From the IMG/VR virus record IMGVR_UViG_3300030117_000650, positions 1-24,283 of that record: a stretch of DNA of 24,283 nucleotides; one strand, 5' to 3'. This DNA comes from a virus. Shown in pieces: positions 7,125-15,685 of this stretch. Position 1 is the first letter of the stretch; each line of letters opens with the position of its first letter. The notes below the pieces were generated by a model. That model was not told the DNA's origin. It ran no database searches and saw only the letters and a list, made by a program, of their open reading frames with translations. Position numbers and translations under genes: made by a program.

Positions 7125-7510
7125 TATTTTTTACCAAAAAACTTTGTCGCTGACCTCACAGCAAAACTGGCGCTTACAATCACGCCCAAAGTATATTGAT
7201 AGTAATCTGGCATAGCCTCCAAGGCAGCAAAGCCTTGCGCCACAATCTCCCTGCCCCAATCACCACAGAAGGCTAAAATTAAGGGGATGCTGAACAAAAT
7301 TGTTAACCACTCGTCTTTCCACGAATTTTGGCTACCTTTAGCCATCAACTTTTCCCAGTCGGCAGTCGATGTCGCCGCAGAAACCATAACAGCAGCTTCC
7401 GCTTCGGCCTTGGCCTTGGCAACGGCAGACTTGCCGCGCTGCTCTTCTGTCTTTTTGTCCATCCATGAGCTAACCAACCCGCTCACAGGACCAATCAGTG
7501 CTTGTAACAT
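7124..7510 (-). CDS. Holin of the GTA-type 3-TM superfamily
   Basis: The 128-aa product has a hydrophobic N-terminus (MLQALIGPVSGLVSSW), a charged Ala/Lys helix (about 18-40), then WKDEWLTILFSIPLILAFCG at about 64-83 and LEAMPDYYQYTLGVIVSASF at about 97-116, ending in a basic tail. The WKDEW..L.FS.P and PD.YQY.LG.IV blocks are typical of the holin family first noted in the Rhodobacter gene transfer agent. Holins make holes in the inner membrane and set lysis time. No endolysin is seen beside it, so the partner must lie outside this window. The gene is coupled to the next by an overlapping stop and start. Confidence 0.82.
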   Translation of the reverse strand: MLQALIGPVSGLVSSWMDKKTEEQRGKSAVAKAKAEAEAAVMVSAATSTADWEKLMAKGSQNSWKDEWLTILFSIPLILAFCGDWGREIVAQGFAALEAMPDYYQYTLGVIVSASFAVRSATKFFGKK

Positions 7511-7519
7511 AATGCCCTC

Positions 7520-7837
7520 CTAACCCCTTTTACCCATGAGAGCAGATGCTCCCATGTAGGCACCCACAATGCCTGCGCCACTAATATAGAAAAGATTGCT
7601 AATATCTGAAAGAGCATTCACTCTTTCTATGTCCACAAAAAACATGGCCGCAGTAAACGCCGCCATAGCGGCAAGACTAGCAGTTGCCATACGACGTTGA
7701 GCGCGAAGCTTACGCATTTCATGCTCTGCCTGTCGTATTTCCTTAGCGTGAGCAAGTTCAGCATCAGTTATCTCTCCATCACCGTCGAGGTCATACTGCG
7801 CGTAAGTTGTTCCTTCTTCAAACTTTTTAGGTGCCAT
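7520..7837 (-). CDS. Membrane protein with one canonical EF-hand calcium-binding loop
   Basis: Residues 16-27, DLDGDGEITDAE, form a textbook EF-hand loop: Asp at positions 1, 3 and 5, Gly at 6, Ile at 8 and Glu at 12. A charged helix (about 28-50) follows, then two membrane segments at about 52-68 (ATASLAAMAAFTAAMFFV) and 80-100 (ISNLFYISGAGIVGAYMGAS). The total is 105 aa. A calcium-responsive membrane protein next to the holin suggests a role in lysis or in sensing ion entry, which is inference. ATG 7837 sits 9 bases downstream of the preceding stop with an AGGAGG ribosome site, so the start is secure. Confidence 0.82.
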   Translation of the reverse strand: MAPKKFEEGTTYAQYDLDGDGEITDAELAHAKEIRQAEHEMRKLRAQRRMATASLAAMAAFTAAMFFVDIERVNALSDISNLFYISGAGIVGAYMGASALMGKRG

Positions 7838-7846
7838 TTTTGCCTC

Positions 7847-8098
7847 CTAAGTCACACGAAACTTTCTTTGTTTCCTTACGCGCCCTTGTCCACGGCAAAC
7901 ACCACCGCCCTTGGAAAAACCAAAATAATATTGGCCATCTGCATCTCTTTTGTAAAAAGGCTTCCCCTTCATAGACTGAGGACGATCATACAGTTCTTTC
8001 AGAATACTGAGTTGCAGATCAGAAAGCCCTGTAGCCATCTGGTAGATGGGGTTGTCTCTACCGGGGCGGCGATAATCGTCATCATTCCTGTCAGCCAT
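7847..8098 (-). CDS. 83-aa phage protein with Gly/Arg-rich tail, unknown function
   Basis: The product starts [20 protein letters not shown], has a helical centre [20 protein letters not shown], then [20 protein letters not shown], and ends with [19 protein letters not shown]. The acidic/polar start and basic GGGVCRG tail repeat a pattern found at the C-termini of other proteins in this window. I do not recognise a functional family. The start shares a base with the stop of the upstream overlapping gene (TAATG), and the stop precedes the EF-hand gene by nine bases. Confidence 0.7.
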   Translation of the reverse strand: MADRNDDDYRRPGRDNPIYQMATGLSDLQLSILKELYDRPQSMKGKPFYKRDADGQYYFGFSKGGGVCRGQGRVRKQRKFRVT

Positions 8099-8288
8099 TA
8101 GCTTTTCTTACTGGCTTTTTTCGCCGCTGGCTTCTTTTTGGCTGCGGCTTTTTTCGTTGGTTCTTTTTTGACGGACTCGCTTGCGACAGAGCTATCGCTA
8201 CCGCCTGTCTCTGCGGATACCCCTCCGATCTCAGCTTGCTGATGTTGCTGCTGATCGTCTTCTGGCTTTTGCCTTGCTTCAAGGGCAT
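8091..8288 (-). CDS. Basic phage protein of the [16 protein letters not shown] family, in an overlapping frame
   Basis: The 65-aa product starts [20 protein letters not shown], then [16 protein letters not shown] and a Lys/Arg tail. This is a very recognisable small family of phages (I believe DUF6496, from memory), so the reading frame is probably real. It lies almost wholly inside the 85-aa gene at 8098-8355 in another frame. A GGAG sits seven bases before its ATG at 8288, and its stop runs into the next gene's start. Function is unknown; charge suggests nucleic-acid or phage-internal contacts. The alternative is that only one of the two frames is used; the family match favours this one. 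Confidence 0.72.
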   Translation of the reverse strand: MPLKQGKSQKTISSNISKLRSEGYPQRQAVAIALSQASPSKKNQRKKPQPKRSQRRKKPVRKANG

Positions 8289-8355
8289 GACGACGCTCCA
8301 CTTTTTTAGCTTTTTCGACTTCAGCGACTTGGCGTCTAATTGAACTAGCTGACAT
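8098..8355 (-). CDS. 85-aa protein with Lys/Ala-rich histone-H1-like tail, overlapping another frame
   Basis: The product starts [20 protein letters not shown], continues with a Gln/Glu-rich helical part and a Ser-rich segment, and ends [20 protein letters not shown]. The tail is similar in composition to histone H1-like proteins. The start is strongly supported: AGGAGG is placed five bases before ATG 8355, which also overlaps the portal stop. The last 190 bases code also for a recognised family in another frame. Either the region is truly double-coding or this frame is a by-product that provides ribosome access to the inner gene. I see no named function. Confidence 0.6.
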   Translation of the reverse strand: MSASSIRRQVAEVEKAKKVERRHALEARQKPEDDQQQHQQAEIGGVSAETGGSDSSVASESVKKEPTKKAAAKKKPAAKKASKKS

Positions 8356-10793
8356 TACTGCCTCCTATTTCTGATATTCGCGGCTGCAATATCACGTTGC
8401 GCTTGCACACGATCTTCAGCCACCCTAATGCGCTCTTCATTTGCCTCTTCCTGCAAATCAAGGCGCTGTTGTGCGAGAAGAACGTCATTACGCTCTTTCT
8501 CACGATCCATATCTTGCTTTTCTTCGAACTGGCGAGATTTTTCCTGAATCTCGGCCCCTCGTAGAGCTAACTCCTGCTGCCTGATCGCTACCAATGGGTC
8601 AGTGTTGTCAGCAGGAGCTACTGCTTGTGCATACTGTTCAGTCAACTCGCCAATCTTGACTGCTGCAAGATCGTCAATTTGTGCCTGAATTTGCTGCATC
8701 ATCATCGGATCCTGCTGCAACATCATTTGTGCTTCAGGAGGCATAGTTGCCATAATTTCTTGCTGTGCCTGCACCTCAGCCATCATTCCAATATGCTCTG
8801 AAATGTGGCCCTGAAGCGTCATAACAATATTTGCATTAGCTTGTGCGACAGGAGTCGCCAACATGGCTAAATGAGCCTCAATATGAGCGGCATGATTCTG
8901 CTGCGGGAAGGCTTGCAACCTTTGATTACGCAACGCCTCCTGATTTTCACGAGCAGGGTTCATTGGCTGTGGTTGAGGCGGTTTTGGCAGTATGGAATCA
9001 ATGTTTGTAACCCCAAGAGCCTCATACATTTTGTAATATGCTTGATATAAGCCCTGTGGCCCACCGTGAATCTCTGGATTGGACTGCACAAGCTGCAATT
9101 GTGTCTGCGCCAAAGCAATTCTTTGCGACATAGAGAAGATATTCGGGTCAGAAACCGGCAAAACATCAATTCTAGCGTCAAAATCGCTTTGCATGATCTC
9201 TGGAGGAGCGCCGGGAACCGCATATGGGTACACAGGAGCGCTAAATTTGGCAAAAACATTAGCCAAAAGCTTAAATTCTATCTTCTGAGAGTAATGAAGA
9301 CGCTTATGAATGGCGCTCATTACCTTTGTGCCACGCTCCATGATGGCCATTGTCGTGCCAACAGGTGTTTCACCACCCATTTCGCTGATTTTCATGTCAG
9401 CCATAGACGCAAAACGGCGTCCAGAGTCAACAAGAGTGCCAAGAAGGTTGTAAAGCGTCCCTGACGGCTCTTTGAACGGCAAAGTCATAATGGATTGACG
9501 AATATCCATACCAGCGGCGTCGATATCACGGAACTCACCGGGCTGAAGTGGCTCATCTTCGTCCCTAATACGCGCACCACGCGCCTTAAAACCAGCGGGT
9601 AGGTTGGATAGCGTACCAGCGTCGATAAGCTGTCGTAGGATGCTCGTAGAAGCTTGGGACAGCCCTCCAATCATGTGGGTCAATCCAAAGCCGTAGAAAC
9701 CAAGTCCGGGCAAAAACTTATAATGAACAAAGTATTGCTGACGACGCACTAACGCATCGTTCTGGTCATAGTTTCTACGAATAGCCAAAACATCGCCAGT
9801 GGCTTCAAGAATGGTCACAATGTAAGGCAACTTTAGACCGCTTGCCTCACCAAATGCGTCCATGTCCTCGAAACCATCAAGATCAAGAGATGTATGAACC
9901 TCATACAACGTCATCTCCTGAGAAGGGCCAGCTATCTGTACGCCCTGCGCTTCATCAATGGATTCTTGAACTTCCGAATAATTGTTCTGGTTTCCACCAT
10001 CTGGCAAATCAACATCACGATAAAATCCAGCAATCTGCATCTTGCGGATTTCGTTACTATCCATGCGAATAACATGCGTGATGCGCGGAGATGTGAGCAA
10101 ATCAGTTGCACCGTAAGGCACAACAAGGTCTTCAGCATGAACAAACTTGCTCACACCACGCTGAAGAAGCGGGTCAAAGTAAACTTTCTTGAAAGTAGAA
10201 CCCACAATCGGCAGGTAGAACAGCATCTGATCTGTTTCGGGATCATACTCTTCCATCTCGTAGGTGAGCATGTAATTCATGTAATCTTTTACACGTTCAG
10301 CCTGTTGAGCAACATCTGGCGTTTCTACACCAACAATCTGACACCGCACAGGCCCACCTGACGGCAACATTTCACGATAAGCTTGTGCTTGGAACTGCGT
10401 TACAGACTCTGAAAGCAGAGGATGCACAACACCAGTGGAGCCTTCAAACGGCTCACTTCGCTCGTCATACTCCATGCCCAGAAGATCAATGCCACGCTTG
10501 TATGTGTCTTCCCAATCTTTTCGTGACGACAAATCTTCTTCGATGTCGCTAACTAAATCACTAGAGACACGCATAAGTTCAGAGTTGTCGATATAATCTG
10601 CCAAGTTGGCGTCGAAAGGAACTTGCGCTACCTCAATCTGCTCTTCGATCTCCCCAACCAAAACAGAGCCATCTTGCATCTGTTGAATATCTGGGTTCTC
10701 AGGAAGCATCGGAGGAACGTCAACTTGCTCTGGCATCGCTCCATTAACAAGCAACTGATCTCCACCAGCGCCAATCCCTCTTTCAATAGCCAT
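8355..10793 (-). CDS. Portal protein, P22-type long portal
   Basis: The 812-aa product has the features of the long portal proteins of short-tailed phages: DLSSRKDWEDTYKRGIDLLG at about residue 87, EGSTGVVHPLLSESVTQFQA, MLTYEMEEYDPETDQMLFYL followed by PIVGSTFKKVYFDP, EDLVVPYGATDLLTSPRITH, and LPGLGFYGFGLTHMIGGLSQ. The C-terminal 200 residues are Gln/Met/Ala-rich and helical and match the crown or barrel of P22-like portals. The portal forms a ring at one capsid vertex, is the DNA entry channel and binds the terminase. It follows TerL and two small genes, as expected. ATG 10793 has AGGAGT. A degenerate GAATAATTGTTC element lies within it at 9976. Confidence 0.88.
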   Translation of the reverse strand: MAIERGIGAGGDQLLVNGAMPEQVDVPPMLPENPDIQQMQDGSVLVGEIEEQIEVAQVPFDANLADYIDNSELMRVSSDLVSDIEEDLSSRKDWEDTYKRGIDLLGMEYDERSEPFEGSTGVVHPLLSESVTQFQAQAYREMLPSGGPVRCQIVGVETPDVAQQAERVKDYMNYMLTYEMEEYDPETDQMLFYLPIVGSTFKKVYFDPLLQRGVSKFVHAEDLVVPYGATDLLTSPRITHVIRMDSNEIRKMQIAGFYRDVDLPDGGNQNNYSEVQESIDEAQGVQIAGPSQEMTLYEVHTSLDLDGFEDMDAFGEASGLKLPYIVTILEATGDVLAIRRNYDQNDALVRRQQYFVHYKFLPGLGFYGFGLTHMIGGLSQASTSILRQLIDAGTLSNLPAGFKARGARIRDEDEPLQPGEFRDIDAAGMDIRQSIMTLPFKEPSGTLYNLLGTLVDSGRRFASMADMKISEMGGETPVGTTMAIMERGTKVMSAIHKRLHYSQKIEFKLLANVFAKFSAPVYPYAVPGAPPEIMQSDFDARIDVLPVSDPNIFSMSQRIALAQTQLQLVQSNPEIHGGPQGLYQAYYKMYEALGVTNIDSILPKPPQPQPMNPARENQEALRNQRLQAFPQQNHAAHIEAHLAMLATPVAQANANIVMTLQGHISEHIGMMAEVQAQQEIMATMPPEAQMMLQQDPMMMQQIQAQIDDLAAVKIGELTEQYAQAVAPADNTDPLVAIRQQELALRGAEIQEKSRQFEEKQDMDREKERNDVLLAQQRLDLQEEANEERIRVAEDRVQAQRDIAAANIRNRRQ

Positions 10794-10915
10794 TATTCAC
10801 TCCTATAGGTGAGGCTGACATCGGCGCTACTTGGTGTGGGTCAAGCAGCCGTGCCGTCGAAGGGCAAGAGACACAAAGCCAGACGCCAGCCTCTTTGCCC
10901 TTATACAACATATAG
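10794..10915. other. Intergenic gap with stem-loop, before the portal gene
   Basis: This is the only sizeable gap in the virion block. It contains an 11-12 bp inverted repeat, arms 10860-10870 and 10891-10902 (AAGGGCAAGAG against CTCTTTGCCCTT, one bulge), with no T-run on either side. It may be an RNA-processing or regulatory hairpin separating the portal from upstream genes. The portal ribosome site is at its left end. Confidence 0.5.
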
Positions 10916-11479
10916 TTACCTCACACCACGGAACTGTGTGCCACGCTCGGCAGAACGACCGCCACGGCAAACAGCGCCACCTTTTTTAAGCAGCTTGGGC
11001 TTACTACGATCTCGCGTAGTCATCATGCCAAGACCACCACCTGTAGTGATTTTTGCTGGCCCCATACCGACTGTAGCGCGACTTGCCTTCACACGTTCCT
11101 TCCGCCTTTTTTCTTCTTGTCTGCGAAGCTCATCAATCTCTGCGAGACGGCTAAAATTCCTTGCTTGTTCAAAATTAGAAGCTGGCTTTCCGGGGGTTTT
11201 GTCAATATCTAAGGGCTTTGCAGCTTTTTGACCGTCACGACGTTCTGATGCCCTTCTTCGGTTTTCTTTGCGCTGCCGCTCTTTTTCATCCCTAATTTCT
11301 GCCGGAGAAGCGCCTGCCATGCCGCCGCTCTGCATTTTCTTTGGTGTTTTTATATTTGTTACAGCAAGCTCTGGCATTGTTCTGATTGTCCCATCAGGAA
11401 GACGAAACTTCCCTGTGTGAACAATCCTTCCACCTTTAGGCGCAATTATTGAACGTTCACCTTTTTCTCTTTTAGCCAT
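10916..11479 (-). CDS. Basic charged protein with KKGGAVCRGG tail, unknown function
   Basis: The 187-aa product starts MAKREKGERSIIAPKGGRIV, has a segment RLPDGTIRTMPELAVTNIKT, then a long charged helical run of Arg, Lys and Glu (about residues 60-130), and ends LLKKGGAVCRGGRSAERGTQ and FRGVR. The tail follows the same design as those of the two genes at 11479-11805 and 7847-8098. It has no membrane segment. Its place between TerL and portal suggests a packaging or virion-internal role, which is only inference. ATG 11479 shares a base with the TGA upstream and has an AGTAAAG-type weak ribosome site, so coupling is likely. Confidence 0.68.
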   Translation of the reverse strand: MAKREKGERSIIAPKGGRIVHTGKFRLPDGTIRTMPELAVTNIKTPKKMQSGGMAGASPAEIRDEKERQRKENRRRASERRDGQKAAKPLDIDKTPGKPASNFEQARNFSRLAEIDELRRQEEKRRKERVKASRATVGMGPAKITTGGGLGMMTTRDRSKPKLLKKGGAVCRGGRSAERGTQFRGVR

Positions 11480-11805
11480 CACTTTACTCCTTTGAATGAG
11501 CCGCCACGCTTAGACATAACAGCGCCACCGTTCTTGTACTTCTTCGCGGCTTGCGGGTTCATCTTCACCTGAACTTCTTCAGGCAGCTTGGAGAAACCCT
11601 TGTATTCAGGTGGAACAGCGCCGCCGTCTTTAAATCGAGGCGCGATTCTCTCTTTTCCACCACGTTTAATTGGTTTTCCACCCCTTAGAGCTTTTGCAAA
11701 TTCTATTTTTAGAATAGTCGGTAAATTTCTTAAAGGATCCGCAGCAACCATAGTGTCAACAATGTTACTACCGCTTCCTTGTCCAAAACCTTTTCTCTTA
11801 GCCAT
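11479..11805 (-). CDS. Basic 108-aa protein between TerL and portal, unknown function
   Basis: The product starts MAKRKGFGQGSGSNIVDTMV, has PTILKIEFAKALRGGKPIKR in the middle, then APRFKDGGAVPPEYKGFSKL and PEEVQVKMNPQAAKKYKNGG, ending AVMSKRGGSFKGVK. The DGGAV and NGGAV elements and the RGGSFKGV end match the tail of the next gene. The start lies at the TerL stop as TGATG and an AGGAGT is placed ahead of it. No function is recognised; shared tails suggest that these proteins bind the same partner. Confidence 0.68.
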   Translation of the reverse strand: MAKRKGFGQGSGSNIVDTMVAADPLRNLPTILKIEFAKALRGGKPIKRGGKERIAPRFKDGGAVPPEYKGFSKLPEEVQVKMNPQAAKKYKNGGAVMSKRGGSFKGVK

Positions 11806-13289
11806 CAATAATACTCCTTACGCCTTCGGTATGCGTGAATATCCTCGTCCTCATAATCAGCACGAGTACGAATAAAACCGCCTTGTCTAAAACGAAGTAT
11901 AGCCTGTGTCATGCTATCGGCCAAGTCATCGTGTTCGCCGTTAGGAAACGACGCACATTCCTCAATGACCTCTTCTGCCCATCTAGACTCTGGCGACCAT
12001 ACCATGCCACTCTCAAAGACAGGCGCACAAGCATTCATACGAGAAAACTTGTCAGCGCCCCTGCCGGGGGTAAACGCACTCACAGGGATTCCCATCTGGC
12101 GCATCTCATGTGTGAGCGGCGTACCAGACGCCTTTTGCTCAATCAAAACCATATCAGGGTCGTAGTCCTTATAGAGCCTCAAAGCTGCATCTTTTAGCTC
12201 TGGGAACTCCCATCGTCCTTTTTCCGCATCCAAGAGAATGATCGCAGGCTCTTCACCCTCGTCCGGATAAAAGATTCCCCACGTTGTAATAGCGCTATAG
12301 TCTGCTCTTTCGCTTTTTGTAAACGCCGTGTCATAGCTCTGAATAATGTATTCACACGGCGGCGGATCATCAGCTTCCCAAACATTCCACCACTCCCTTT
12401 TAATGATTGCACCTTCTTCGGCTGTCGGATTTTGGAGGTATTGTGCATTCCACTTACTAACAGGAATACTTGCCCTAACACCTTCTAGCTCGTCCCTGCT
12501 CCAAAATTCTGGCCACAACACGTTGTCTGTATCGGGGAAGATCGCCGGAAACTCCACAACCTCCCACTGGTCCGCTCCGCCCTCGGCCTGCTTCTGCAAT
12601 ACCTTCGCGGTCAAATCCCTGATCGACCACCTCGTCATCACGATGATGATTGACCCGCCCGGTTGTAGTCGCTGTCTCGGTCCTGATGTGTACCATTCGT
12701 AAATCCCATCCAACGCGGTGGGAGACAACGCATCCTGCTCTGATACAGGATCGTCAATGATACAAAGGTTGGCACCACGACCTGCCAGCGCACCGCCTAC
12801 ACCAACAGCGTAGTATTCGCCACCTTCATTCGTAGACCAGCGACCACTAGCTTTAGCGTCCCTAGCCAATTCGATCTCAGGAAAAACATCACGGTAAATC
12901 TCACTGTCGAGAAGGTTCTTCACCTTTCGACCAAAGCCAACTGCAAGCTCGGCAGTGTGCGTCGCCTGAATGATCTTGGTATGAGGATCACGCCCCATAA
13001 CCCACGCAGGAAACAAATAACTCGCAAATTCAGACTTCGTATGACGAGGCGGCATGTTCACGATGAGCCTTTTTAGCTCACCCTTGGCAACACGCTCTAA
13101 CTTCTCAGCAAAAATCTTGTGATGACTGCCGCCAATAAAACTTGGCCAAACATGGCGAACAAACTCCAGAAACTCACCCTGAAGCTTATCACGCTCATGT
13201 AATTCTTTGTATTTGTCCAGATGCTTACTAAGCTGTTCTAACTCAGCATCAGTAAGGTATTCTGTGTTTATGTTAAAGGCTTCGTCCAC
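11805..13289 (-). CDS. terL: Terminase large subunit (ATPase-nuclease packaging motor)
   Basis: The 494-aa product has the full set of motifs. A Walker A-like loop MPPRHTKSEF lies at about 79-88, Walker B CIIDDP at 176-181 and the coupling motif VMTRW at 217-221. The nuclease domain has SYDTAF at 318-323 with its first Asp, VLIEQKASGTPL at 381-392, and the last acidic cluster EHDDLADSM at 452-460. It cuts concatemeric DNA and drives it through the portal. The start is a GTG at 13289, four bases after the upstream stop, with only a weak ribosome site; the next in-frame Met (79) would remove the N-terminus. The small subunit is not adjacent but about 7 kb upstream. Confidence 0.93.
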   Translation of the reverse strand: MDEAFNINTEYLTDAELEQLSKHLDKYKELHERDKLQGEFLEFVRHVWPSFIGGSHHKIFAEKLERVAKGELKRLIVNMPPRHTKSEFASYLFPAWVMGRDPHTKIIQATHTAELAVGFGRKVKNLLDSEIYRDVFPEIELARDAKASGRWSTNEGGEYYAVGVGGALAGRGANLCIIDDPVSEQDALSPTALDGIYEWYTSGPRQRLQPGGSIIIVMTRWSIRDLTAKVLQKQAEGGADQWEVVEFPAIFPDTDNVLWPEFWSRDELEGVRASIPVSKWNAQYLQNPTAEEGAIIKREWWNVWEADDPPPCEYIIQSYDTAFTKSERADYSAITTWGIFYPDEGEEPAIILLDAEKGRWEFPELKDAALRLYKDYDPDMVLIEQKASGTPLTHEMRQMGIPVSAFTPGRGADKFSRMNACAPVFESGMVWSPESRWAEEVIEECASFPNGEHDDLADSMTQAILRFRQGGFIRTRADYEDEDIHAYRRRKEYY

Positions 13290-13293
13290 AGCC

Positions 13294-15645
13294 CTACGCT
13301 ACTTTCAGCGCCTCCAAGAAATTACTCGCGGCCTGATCCAAAACTGCGCCACCATCTTGCATGGCCCTTGGAGCCGGACGGTTAAAGATTGCCAACAAAT
13401 CCAAGAACGACTGCGGAAGCCCAACAGACTGAATTGGATCAATGCTTGGCGCGGTCAAAATGGGAGCAGTCAAACGAGGCGCATTAACAGTTACAGGATC
13501 ACGCGGCGAAGGAACCACAACATTTGGTGGAGTTGTTGGAGTTCCAGTATCACGAACAATCATGTTCGGAGGCGGAGGTGCGGCAGGTGGCTGTGCTGGT
13601 GCTGCCGGAAGCGGCTGTAAAGCCCTCGGCGCACGTTCATCGCTGTCACCGCCTGCAACTTGCGGCGTCACGATGTAAGCCCCGGTACCTTCTTCAACAG
13701 TATATGAACTCCCATCTGCACCAAACGGGTTATAGCCGGGGCGTCCTGTGTAAACCTTGGTGCCAAAAAAGCCATCACCAACATAACCAACAATCTGATT
13801 GGTATCAGCAGCCACAATCGGTGTTCTACCTTTATTTACAACGTTGTCGAAAATATCAGTCGTTCTGCCAGTGATATTATTAACATTAAAACCGTCTACA
13901 CCCATGCGGTTCTCAAGGTCTTCAAGCCTGTTAACAATGCGATCTTTGCCGTATTTAACTTCGCCAGCCATCAACAGCCCAAGCGGATCGGGAGGCACAA
14001 GACCTTCGGTAGTGCCGTCTTGACCCGTCAAAAGAACAGATGAATCTCCCCTAGCTTTCTGATCCAAGGCAAACTGTTCCATTGGAGTAACGGACAAAAC
14101 GTTCGCTCTTGGATCAATGATTGGTGCTTGAACACCACCATTCCCAAAATCAAAATCATCAGCGCCCATGCCCATGTAAGGCTTTGCTAGCGCAAACGCC
14201 TGAGCATCTGCGTATTGCTTAGGACTCATCGTTGTACCCTTTACAACCAAAGCAGATGTTGGACGATCAGACAAAGTGCCGGGATAATCTAAATTTCCTG
14301 AAACTTCTTCTAAACCTTCATTAACCAACGGACTAATTGTACGAGCGGCGTTGCGAGTTTCTTCGATAAATTCCGGTGGACCTTGTAGCAGATTCGTTGG
14401 CGTGTACCCAAAGCCAAAGCCAAGATCAGGTGTTTCGCCAAAATTCACAGGGGCAACACCAGAAAAATCTCCAGCACTGTCAGGAACGTCAGAATTTTTT
14501 CTCATGAAATCAGCAACACCCGCCTGAATCTCTCTGTCTTTCTGCATGATGCTGTCAAATAACTTTTGATCCTCAGTCCGCATGTCAGGCAAAGGTTTGC
14601 TGCCCGTTGGCACAGAACCGGGAACAAAGTTTGCTTGAGCAGCATTCATAGCCGCAATGATAGGATCAGCTTCTTCAGCAGAGATTATGCTCTTCACTTT
14701 ACTCCTTTCGTCGTCACTGCCGCCATCATCACCGCCACCGAACGGACTATCAAAAGGATCAGGGAAGCCAGCATCACGCATAGCTTCTTCTATGCCCTCG
14801 TTGCTATACTCAACCTCGTCTGCCGCTGCTGCCGCTTCCGCTCTCTCACGCTGCTGTTCAGCAATGCCACGACCACTTTCAAAGCTTTCGCCACTCTTAA
14901 ACGTAACACCACCACGCTGCATACCAACAGGACCACCATCCTCGAATGGCAAGCTGAAGTTAGCCATGATACCTAAAGAATCATTCAACCCACCCCGCTG
15001 CACAACAGGACGAACACTAAATGTGCCACCCATGGGGCCGGGGGCTTGTACGCCTCTCATAATACCGCCTGCAAAATTCATGGCATCTTGCAACTTGGAT
15101 GGAGATTGCTCCATAGGAACATAATCAGTGTTCATAAAACTGCCGGGGGCGAAATACTGTGACAGCCCAACTAACGAACGATCAGGATCATTGTAGCTGC
15201 GATTTGTGGTGTACAAATCTTCAGCAAGCTGAAAAGCATTCCCAATCTTGTTAAGAACGTTTTGCGGCGGATTATAAGTATCTTCAGAATCATCAAAAGA
15301 CGGCGTTATGTTATTGCCGCTACCACGACTAGCATCAATGACATTCGTTGTGCCACCAACCATTCTAGGACCAACAGACTGACCAATCTTGCCCTCCATG
15401 GCATACGGATCGGCTACGCCGCCATTAGCCATCGGCACAGGAGCAAAAATGTCTACTTGATCCATGGGGGACGGCATAGGTGCCGGAAGCATAGGGGCAA
15501 TTGGCGCAGTAGTAGGTTGGACCTGCATCCCCTGCATGAACGACTTGAACTGCGCTCTTTGACTGGGATTTGTCCTGATGTCTAACTGCGCTGGTTGTGG
15601 CGTTGCCGCCTGCGGCGGTGCCATCGGCCCCATAAAATTTGCCAT
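13294..15645 (-). CDS. 783-aa Pro/Gly-rich protein, probable virion or tail-associated protein
   Basis: The product starts MANFMGPMAPPQAATPQPAQ, then SQRAQFKSFMQGMQVQPTTA, and is low-complexity over most of its length. It is rich in Pro, Gly, Ala, Asp and Asn, with few Cys. GG-motif segments occur as PMANGGVADPYAM (about residue 72), FEDGGPVGMQRGGV (about 234) and MQDGGAVLDQ near the C-terminus. A Pro stretch (AQPPAAPPPP) lies at about 683. I recognise such N-termini and NGG elements from large uncharacterised marine phage proteins, but no domain is clear. ATG 15645 has an AAGGGG site. It sits directly before TerL, so a structural or packaging-linked role is likely but unproven. Confidence 0.7.
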   Translation of the reverse strand: MANFMGPMAPPQAATPQPAQLDIRTNPSQRAQFKSFMQGMQVQPTTAPIAPMLPAPMPSPMDQVDIFAPVPMANGGVADPYAMEGKIGQSVGPRMVGGTTNVIDASRGSGNNITPSFDDSEDTYNPPQNVLNKIGNAFQLAEDLYTTNRSYNDPDRSLVGLSQYFAPGSFMNTDYVPMEQSPSKLQDAMNFAGGIMRGVQAPGPMGGTFSVRPVVQRGGLNDSLGIMANFSLPFEDGGPVGMQRGGVTFKSGESFESGRGIAEQQRERAEAAAAADEVEYSNEGIEEAMRDAGFPDPFDSPFGGGDDGGSDDERSKVKSIISAEEADPIIAAMNAAQANFVPGSVPTGSKPLPDMRTEDQKLFDSIMQKDREIQAGVADFMRKNSDVPDSAGDFSGVAPVNFGETPDLGFGFGYTPTNLLQGPPEFIEETRNAARTISPLVNEGLEEVSGNLDYPGTLSDRPTSALVVKGTTMSPKQYADAQAFALAKPYMGMGADDFDFGNGGVQAPIIDPRANVLSVTPMEQFALDQKARGDSSVLLTGQDGTTEGLVPPDPLGLLMAGEVKYGKDRIVNRLEDLENRMGVDGFNVNNITGRTTDIFDNVVNKGRTPIVAADTNQIVGYVGDGFFGTKVYTGRPGYNPFGADGSSYTVEEGTGAYIVTPQVAGGDSDERAPRALQPLPAAPAQPPAAPPPPNMIVRDTGTPTTPPNVVVPSPRDPVTVNAPRLTAPILTAPSIDPIQSVGLPQSFLDLLAIFNRPAPRAMQDGGAVLDQAASNFLEALKVA

Positions 15646-15685
15646 GCAACTGCCCCTTTGATGAAAATCTAAGGGGAATCATATG

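Noticed and set aside
9066-9464. Plus-strand ORFs inside the portal, amidoligase and 783-aa genes (for example 9066-9464, 16783-17229, 14566-14976)
   Set aside because: They lie wholly within convincing minus-strand genes, lack ribosome sites and give proteins of improbable composition.
11805-13289. A defective Walker A motif (RHTKS instead of RHGKS) in the large terminase
   Set aside because: The Lys-Ser pair is kept, and this variant is, as far as I recall, usual for this group of phage terminases, so it does not suggest loss of function.
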